64,000 nucleotides of DNA from Glandiceps talaboti (lineage: Eukaryota > Hemichordata > Enteropneusta > Spengelidae): the NCBI RefSeq assembly GCF_964340395.1, contig NC_135566.1, positions 9,651,001-9,715,000 of the forward strand, read 5' to 3'. Below are positions 56,110-64,000 of the stretch, in pieces; the first letter of the stretch is position 1, and each line of letters begins with the position of its first letter. The notes under the pieces were generated by a model. It was not told where the DNA came from. It saw only the letters and a program-made list of their open reading frames with translations, and searched no databases. The position numbers and the translations under genes were made by a program.

Positions 56110-57728
56110 GAAGTGACAACATTTTCAAAGTTTGTCGACAAATTTGCATTTATATATCTATTCACAAAATTCTTTTAAAATGATAACCATGTTCCTGAAT
56201 CCTGCCTAGACTTTAATGTTACAGTAATAGTTTACCTTGAAGAAAGCTCTCAAGTGCATGTTTAGAACAGCACATAGGGAAATAAAAGTGATAGTCAGGC
56301 AAGATTGCTTTATGTTTATCCTAGTGTGTTATAATTGTATCACTTCAATAGCTCTTCAGGTGCCCATTATAGCATTTGCAACTCCATCAACTACCATTGC
56401 TTTCATGAGATCTGTTCATATTAACATTGCGTATTCATGTTGGTACGTGGGAATGGGGGGGGGGAGAAAAAATTGTTGGTTTCACTGAAATTGAGGATCA
56501 TGTCAAATTTATTTTCATGTATCTGATTTATACCTCTATAATTCTAGCTGCTGTTACTATGGCAACAACAAATCCGAATACCGTGTCAAATACACCTGAG
56601 ACAACCACTGATACTATAACAATACAACAACCCAGTCCAACTGCCGATCAATCTCAACCAACACTTGCACCATCAACAACAATGTTGCAAACAACTACTC
56701 CATCGACAACGGAGCAGCTTACTGTGTCTCCGTCCACAACGTTGCAGCCAGCCACTCCATCGCCAATGCTGCAGCAAACGACTACTCAACCGACAACGTT
56801 GCAGCGAGCAACTACTCCATCCCCAACGTTGCAGCAAACAACTACTTTATCTTCAACATTGCAGCAAACAACTACTCCATCGCAAGTATTGCAGCAAACA
56901 ACCACGCCACCAACGTTGCAGCAAACAACTACTACTCCATCACCAGCGGTGCAGCAAACAGCCACTACTTCATCACCAGCATTGCAGCAAACAACCACTA
57001 CTTCATCACCAGCGTTGCAGCAAACAACTACTACTCCATCACCAGCGGTGCAGCAAACAACCACTACTTCATCACCAGCGTTGCAGCAAACAACTACTAC
57101 TCCATCACCAGCGTTGCAGCAAACAACCACTACTTCATCACCAGCGGTGCAGCATACAACCACTCCATCACCAACGTTGCAGCAAACAACAACTCAACCA
57201 ACAACACTGGAACACATAACTGCACCACCAACTCTACAAGAGTCGACAACAGTCACTGCATCTACTTCATCAGCGGATGAATTACAAACAACGGTACAAC
57301 CTATAACATCTGACTTAACCTCAATGAACGCAGACAGCTTAACATCTACTTTAGCCGGAATCACCAACCAACCGCCAACCTCGGAGATTTCTGAACACAT
57401 CGTAGCTGGTGAGACATTAACTCTGAACCATACCACAGATATGATAACACCTTCGACACCTGACAATACTACTTTGCATTCAAACTCTACCCAAAATGAC
57501 GCCATTGAAAATGTAACGATGACATCATCAGTGATAAATTCGCAAAGTTCTACAACGGAGTCTACCACCCTGTCACTTCAGGGCATTGATGCAATCATAT
57601 TTATGGGAATGAAAACAGATAGTTTGGTTGTTTTTTCAATCTGGATCGCAGTTTCCGTTCTAGGCGTTGGTTTCTGTGTCGTCATTGACATATTTTACAC
57701 AGGAGTTCAAATCTATCAGAAAAAGTAA
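49035..57728 (+). CDS. CTL-2: triple C-type-lectin, mucin-like type I membrane protein (paralogue of CTL-1)
   Basis: Six exons: 49035-49113, 51758-52174, 53608-54036, 54477-54518, 55051-55464 and 56548-57728. All introns are phase 1 and the total is 2562 bases (853 aa plus stop). Order: signal peptide; CTLD1; CTLD2; 14-residue Thr-rich linker; CTLD3; a ~310-residue mucin-like stalk with an 11-residue repeat (QQTTTTPSPAL); membrane helix; short basic tail. It matches CTL-1 in order, linker position, CTLD3 length and the C-terminal FMGM..D.LV.FS.W segment. It lacks counterparts of CTL-1 exons 6-9. All CTLDs keep QPD, followed by WSD, WND and WDD in turn. Likely a surface sugar-binding receptor; ligand unknown. 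ATG 49035 was chosen; an in-frame ATG at 49044 would also leave a signal peptide. Confidence 0.85.
49114..51757 (+). other. CTL-2 intron 1
   Basis: No exon seen. It holds a non-LTR-retrotransposon-like 3' tail (50300-50463) and a half-copy of the 16456 foldback element (about 50640-50790). Confidence 0.7.
50300..50463 (+). mobile_element. Probable non-LTR retrotransposon 3' end with (GAACT)n tail
   Basis: gatgggccgaggccccgtta followed by ctgaaataaa and a (tgaac)n tail of about five units looks like a truncated non-LTR 3' UTR with a simple-repeat tail. A similar segment, gaacgggccgaggtcctgac, occurs at about 58010. No reverse transcriptase is present. Confidence 0.5.
51758..52174 (+). CDS. 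CTL-2 exon 2: C-type lectin domain 1
   Basis: 139 codons, acceptor cttcccag, donor gtaagt, phase 1-1. ACNTGDYRFGGYCYVF, SVCHAQYF, FWCGL, GQPDSDGCVAV, KWSDHNC and YICQY. It is very close to the next CTLD exon, with flanking intron similarity (accattttctcatccatatg and kin). Confidence 0.92.
52175..53607 (+). other. CTL-2 intron 2
   Basis: Non-coding. Contains an isolated end of the 17729 TIR family (52795-52821), TCTG/TTTG repeats (52908-52987) and a half-copy of the 16456 foldback element (about 53140-53270). Confidence 0.7.
52908..52987. repeat. (TCTG)n-(TTTG)n microsatellite
   Basis: Two pure tetranucleotide runs that differ by one base. Confidence 0.95.
53608..54036 (+). CDS. CTL-2 exon 3: C-type lectin domain 2
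   Basis: 143 codons, acceptor cttcccag, donor gtgagt, phase 1-1. ACDTGDYGFGGYCYSF, SVCHAQYF, FWCGL, SGQPDSDGCVAL, QWNDHNC and YICKY. It carries the classic WND form of the second calcium-binding motif. Confidence 0.92.
54477..54518 (+). CDS. CTL-2 exon 4: 42-base Thr-rich linker
   Basis: Acceptor ctttag, donor gtaagt, phase 1-1. Codes for GTNEMITTPPTTND. It occupies the position of the CTL-1 micro-exon at 34309. Confidence 0.7.
55051..55464 (+). CDS. CTL-2 exon 5: C-type lectin domain 3
   Basis: 138 codons, acceptor ttcgaag, donor gtaagt, phase 1-1. ACTGSHTLDRGYCYFV, SSSCNV, FWLGLYW, GWYWENG, YQPDNNGCVAI, KWDDKNC and YICQY. Six cysteines; WLGL is close to the standard WIGL. Confidence 0.92.
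55779..55888. repeat. (GGT)n microsatellite with GAT interruptions
   Basis: Interrupted GGT/GAT triplets passing into a pure GGT run; G-rich strand is the coding strand of CTL-2. Confidence 0.95.
56071..56108. repeat. (AATC)n microsatellite
   Basis: About nine AATC units. Confidence 0.95.
56548..57728 (+). CDS. CTL-2 exon 6: mucin-like stalk, membrane helix, tail
   Basis: Acceptor aattctag. Codes for a Thr/Pro/Ser/Gln-rich stalk with ~33-base repeats at about 56900-57190 (LQQTTTTPSPA and LQQTTTTSSPA alternating). Then come DAIIFMGMKTD, the helix LVVFSIWIAVSVLGVGFCVV and IDIFYTGVQIYQKK before TAA. The out-of-frame open frames on both strands here are shadows. Confidence 0.9.
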
Positions 57729-57860
57729 TATAACATAATATAATATAATATACAAATGTATTGCCACCCCAATAATTGTATTTGCGCCTCATGATGAGAT
57801 GGTAATACAAGTGATGTGACGAGAATAGACAACCTCTTGGTCCGGAAGTGCAAAATATAT

Positions 57861-57866
57861 ATTAAA
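57861..57866 (+). terminator. Possible variant poly(A) signal of CTL-2
   Basis: ATTAAA about 130 bases after the stop; no nearer AATAAA seen. Confidence 0.3.
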
Positions 57867-58174
57867 GATATTTATGAAGGTACCTTGGTATTTCTCTGTC
57901 AATGGGGGGGGGGGGGGGGGTGCTCTGACAATTTAACCATATAACCGTCAGTCACACACATATGTATTGTAAATACTATTAAAGCCAGATATCCCTTTGA
58001 CTTATGAGAACGGGCCGAGGTCCTGACTAGCCTCGAGTAGCTCGATTGAATTTCACTCCTCCCAATTCAATCCAATCCATTCTAATCCAATGACTCAACT
58101 ATTCACACCATATGTCACAATGAATAACATTGATAGGTTATTTATGTTATATAGGTGACAATTTAATCATTTCA

Positions 58175-58329
<155 letters not shown>

Positions 58330-58330
58330 T

Positions 58331-58583
58331 TGTTGAACAGGTAATGGTATTCAAATTCGGCCTCATTTCTAATACGCGACGTTTCGGTGCGTATATATAT
58401 ATATATATATATATATAAGATTGTGTTCCTTTTGTTCGGACATGCGCAGTTTATTTGCTAGCTTTCGTGTGTTGGTAATAGCTTGTAGAAGGTGTGCTAG
58501 ACGCACCAAAACGTTGCTTGTTAATAATTTACCTTGGGATTGGAAGTAAGGCTGACTTTGTACACTACCTGTTCATCAAGTCA
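58331..58583. mobile_element. Foldback element with hammerhead-like remnant (possible Penelope-like terminal fragment)
   Basis: The left arm (58331-58393: tgttgaacaggta, ttcggcct, cgacgtttcggtgcgt) pairs with the right arm (58500-58583: agacgcaccaaaacgttgc, aggctgac, tacctgttcatca). At 58488-58516 a stem-loop ggtgtg-ctaga-cgcacc is followed by aaaac, and the bases before it resemble a damaged ctgatga, as in a hammerhead ribozyme core. The left arm read on the minus strand has cgcaccgaaacgtc. Class is an inference. Confidence 0.45.
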
Positions 58584-59269
58584 CATTATATAATACATGT
58601 ACAAGTATATATAGTATTTGTGGTTTGGAATGTGCATTATTTGTTGTAGTTAGTTATGACTTTCATCCAGTAGTTTGTATAGCTAGTACTTTGCATAAAT
58701 CTCTGTTTGATGAAGTGTTTTTCCCGTGTTACCCAAAAGGCATGTAATTAAACTCTCGAGAAATGGAGTCACTATCGTCAAAACAATTGAAAATTAATTA
58801 AGCTTAAGGACATGATAACGAATACAAGTAGTAACTCCATATTTATATGTAAATAAACCGATTTCTGTGTTCGCAGGTGTAAATAGGCTGAGATAGAGAA
58901 ACTCAGAGTTCCCGAAAAAAATATCTTTGCAATGGCAAGGTGGTTCACATCTGGCACTAAATAAATAAATTACAGCAGTTACACGATGTAGAACAGAGTG
59001 GAATTAGCAAAGATAATTTCGAAAGCATTTTTGCATTTTAATGTAACCGTACTTCTTAGTATAAATTTTCAAAAAACATAATTTTACATAAACTTAAAGT
59101 GCAGATTTCTATATCTCTGAATTGTAATTATGTACTTTTTATGGGAGAGAAACAGACACGATTGGTTTTTTTTTACAAAGGTTAGTTTATCACGGGTTTT
59201 TGGCGGTATAGCAAAGACCATTTTAGGGTCCCTCAGTATGATTATGTTCATTTTTCTATAATCTGTAAG

Positions 59270-59320
59270 GTACCAGCGCCGCCAGGGCGCCCTCACACTC
59301 TGGACAACCGCTTTCAGTCA
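59270..59320 (+). repeat. Interspersed repeat family B, fragment
   Basis: cagggcgccctcacactctg then gacaaccgc resembles the left part of 10553-10655 and 20718-20806. Confidence 0.4.
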
Positions 59321-60914
59321 TTTGGAGTGATTATTGATAGTGTTGCACGATTGGCGTATTTTACTTGTATAGACTACCTTGAGAGATTAAACTTTAGTTA
59401 TTTGATAATTGTTTTAGTTTCTTTTACTAGATGATTTATTTTGCAAAGTATAATTCGTAAGATTGCAAAGACAAAATATTTTAATATGGCAAAATTTAAA
59501 GAAACTGAAATGTGAATGCGAAAATTTCAGATGAGTCGTTGAACTTGTACTGTATCTTTGCTGTAAATATAATTAAACAGGAAATATTACAATAATACTG
59601 AGATCCTCGAGTCTTTAAATCTAAACTGATTTCTGGTAGTAAAAAATAATCAACTCTCTCCCGTGACGCGTGACTGCGAGGGGAACCGCTCAGCATTTAG
59701 CTACGTGTAGAGGGCGCACTTTTAACTTTGCGGGAAATTATATTGTTGATTTCCGTGAAAATGTATTTCGTTATCTTTACGGCCTGAACCATACATGATT
59801 AATTCGGATCACTACTTCAGAGCCTTTGGGTAGAATTTTATTTAACTGTACATGTAAACTCGGTTATTTGATATTATCCGTATTCGGGCTAACTCCCATC
59901 TGTCGATTTTGAAAGAGCAGCGAGCATGTGATGATCAATTTTTTTAAAATTATTTTTATTTATTTTGTGGTGTTGGTGGCGATGGTGGTGGTTGAATGTT
60001 TATTTGACGTGCTAAAAGTCGAAAGGTAAAGTGTTATTGTAACTGATACAATGGTAATTATAAGATTTGAGATGTTTCCTTTAGATAGGAGAGTTAATAT
60101 TCAGTTGGAAGCGGAAGAGAAAGTCAGGAAAGAAAGAAAACAGAGGACAAATCATTTTTAATCCACAAAACAAATCATCGATTGCATGCTCGCTGCCCCC
60201 CCCCCCCCCCCCCCCGTGTTAAAAATATGAGTAATTGACACAGTTGCATTGTGCTGTGATATCTTGCTATTTTGGATGCGTATACAGTTGTCAAAAGTAA
60301 CCGTTCCGATCAAGTGACCAATTTAATACATCGTTCCTTAGCAACACTTCAAATTATAGCAATAAAACTTACCAAGTCGGAAAAGCTTTCATTTTAATGT
60401 CAATCGGACATAGAGTGGGAAAATTTTATAGACTACAAAACGGAATCATTAGTTTCACTGTGTTCAGCTGGAGTATGAATATTTTAAGGTGTTTTTATAC
60501 GTTTAATGATATATTTCTAGGTAACATGACGTAAACATTGGGACGAAAATGATAAAGCATAACTTATTAGATTGTGAATAGTTCATGCGTTAGTCCCTCC
60601 CTACTACTGAAATGGACAGTCAATTCATATGTAAAGACCACAGTATGGTAGTCTTTTAAAATAAATGTCATTCTTGATGATTCCCGTGTACAATATCTTA
60701 TACCTTACTGGGTGTCATGGTCTATCTCAGAGACTTTCATAATCAGAACACAGTGCTTACACAACATCACCACAAGCCAACGCTCTGGGATTGACATGGT
60801 GGTATCTAGAATAAATACATTCACGAAGACCATTATGGAAAGTAATCAAGCTAAAAAGACTGGTGGGTTGAACGGTTGCTAGGGAGATAATCACCGTTAA
60901 TAAGAACGTTACTA

Positions 60915-61142
<228 letters not shown>

Positions 61143-61704
61143 GTTTCTATTATTGGAACGAGACTGATGACAAAAGCCAAGGGAACGCCGGATATTAACG
61201 CGGGTATCACAAACACGATAGGATCTGGAATATTATGCTAGCTAGCAGTAATTCAAAATGCTTGATTTGTGCAGCAAGCAATTACATGTAATATTACTTA
61301 ATGTCAGTTGTTAGATTTCCTGTTTCGTGACTTAAACATGTGAGCGTACATGTAAAGAGGGGATTTTCATTTCATGTTGCCAGCAGAATAATCAACATAT
61401 GGTCTATCTATTGAGGTCGTATTCTTTCTTTGTAGTTCACAAAATAAGAAAGAAACATTGAAATGAAAATGCACCCCTTTTATATAATCGATACAGTAAT
61501 CAATGAAATTCAGTTCAGTCGCAATATACCATGATATTCATTAGTTAATATTGTTGTATTTATGTAAACATAATTTCTATGAAATCGACATTCTGATATC
61601 TCATTAATGTCAAAGTGATGTACCAATCGATGCATGTTAAACAGTTTTTAATGTTTCAATAAATCGACGCAAACCTCGTTTTCAAGATAATGGTCACAAG
61701 ACCT

Positions 61705-61717
61705 GTTACCTAGCAAC
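61705..61717 (+). promoter_or_regulatory. X-box-like motif upstream of CTL-3
   Basis: gttacctagcaac fits the RFX X-box consensus (RYYNYY, 1-3 bases, RRNRAC). It lies about 240 bases before the CTL-3 ATG. Loose X-box matches are frequent by chance, so this is suggestive only. Confidence 0.3.
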
Positions 61718-61954
61718 GTGCCTAACAATATTCATTTGCATTCATATAATGGTGTGTATACTTGATGAAATAAGAAATCGATACTTCTTGTGAAGAAGTC
61801 CGTGGTTATCACTTTTCACATTTTGGTTTTGTACTAAATCATTCTTAAAGTACTTTTTGGACAGTCACAGGCGTGTGCTGTATCTGGGGAACTAGTGGTA
61901 CGACAATCCGTAAGCATCGTGTGTAATCATTAGGTTGGAGTAACGTTACCAACT

Positions 61955-63471
<1,517 letters not shown>

Positions 63472-63519
63472 AAACTTACCTCTATCGGGTCTATAGAAAA
63501 ATGCAATGGCGTATTACTA

Positions 63520-63525
63520 AATAAA
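63520..63525 (+). terminator. Poly(A) signal of CTL-3 (candidate)
   Basis: AATAAA about 49 bases after the stop; a second at about 63726. Confidence 0.45.
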
Positions 63526-64000
63526 ATCAAATGGTATTGTAAAGAAATTGAAAATGTAAATGGGGCGATGGAGGGTATAATTTTTTCTCTGTTTTTAAAA
63601 TATAAAAATATGACTTCGGTTTCTTACGACACGTCATTAAAATTATCCTGAGTTGCTTTATTCTTTATTCGCAAAACGCAAACGTGCGTTCGAAATGATG
63701 GATTTGTTTTCATTACACAATTCAAATAAAAATTGATTCGATATTGAGTTTCTAAACATTATACACATTATTTATGGGGGATGACATCCACGGCCGGAAA
63801 GCGAGTCTTTACATTCTTTGATATGACCAAAGCCAAGGACGAAAGTCACACAACGCATAAACATTTTCTGGGCTTATTATAAACAATCTACATGTTATCA
63901 TTTTACAATAATATTAATTAAAAAATTTAAAAAACTGTACTTATTTCGTAAAGTGTGCATTTATTTTACTTATTCTAATTCAATATGAAACTCTACATCC
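63526..64000. other. 3' flank of CTL-3
   Basis: Nothing recognised beyond AT-rich sequence. Confidence 0.6.

Larger units (their letters stand above)
55465..56547 (+). other. CTL-2 last intron
   Basis: Contains a long GGT/GAT-rich repeat (55779-55888) and (AATC)n (56071-56108). A possible acceptor near 56359 leads into a frame that stops before any donor. Confidence 0.7.

Noticed and set aside
56359-56450. Possible extra CTL-2 exon after gctcttcag
   Set aside because: In the required phase the frame meets a stop before any donor, and the 55464-56548 join already keeps phase.
56665-57219. Plus-strand His/Gln/Cys/Leu frame of 184 codons and minus-strand Val/Cys frame of 125 codons
   Set aside because: Out-of-frame readings of the 33-base coding repeat in CTL-2.

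Overview
This window looks like nuclear DNA of a multicellular animal, probably a marine invertebrate. Coding sequence is split into small exons by GT-AG introns. The DNA is AT-rich, packed with microsatellites, minisatellites and short inverted-repeat transposons, and the recognisable proteins are animal families: a PPM1E/F-type phosphatase, SIRT4, and C-type lectin domains (CTLDs). The phylum cannot be fixed from the sequence. No bacterial, organellar or viral gene is visible.

Layout. (1) 1-6.8 kb: no recognised exon; upstream flank or an early intron of the phosphatase gene. (2) 6818-12806, plus strand: six exons, including the last, of a PPM1E/PPM1F (POPX/CaMKP-type) protein phosphatase; the 5' exon(s) were not found. 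(3) 12.8-21.1 kb: gene-free, with two minisatellites and several foldback or TIR elements. (4) 21127-22688, minus strand: a complete two-exon SIRT4 gene, tail-to-tail with the phosphatase. (5) 22.7-28.9 kb: gene-free, with a pair of oppositely oriented MITEs and long microsatellites. (6) 28915-44553, plus: a ten-exon gene (called CTL-1 here) coding for a signal peptide, three CTLDs, tiny linker exons, a Ser/Thr mucin-like stalk, one membrane helix and a short tail (825 aa as modelled). (7) 49035-57728, plus: a six-exon tandem paralogue (CTL-2, 853 aa) of the same design. (8) 61955-63471, plus: a two-exon gene (CTL-3, 262 aa) with a signal peptide, a poly-Ser/mucin-like region and a membrane helix, but no CTLD.

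The 28.9-63.5 kb cluster is the most interesting part. Every intron in it is phase 1, so CTLD exons and linker exons can be duplicated or skipped without changing frame. CTL-1 and CTL-2 share domain order, a distinctive membrane segment starting FMGM and a stretch of promoter. All six CTLDs keep the QPD motif associated with Ca2+-dependent galactose-type binding, and four of them carry an extra cysteine in the WIGL-like core motif. A cell-surface carbohydrate or microbe receptor is a reasonable inference. The phosphatase and SIRT4 are ordinary housekeeping neighbours.

Other notable structure includes three copies of a ~200 bp MITE, each with a perfect 8-bp target duplication. A SIRT4 exon fragment is duplicated 1.4 kb downstream of its source. 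The acceptor edge of a phosphatase exon is tandemly duplicated. A foldback element contains a decayed hammerhead-ribozyme-like core. There is also a tRNA-derived SINE whose A and B boxes are pushed apart. Exon boundaries were placed by eye from GT/AG sites, phase agreement and protein similarity; no transcript evidence was available.
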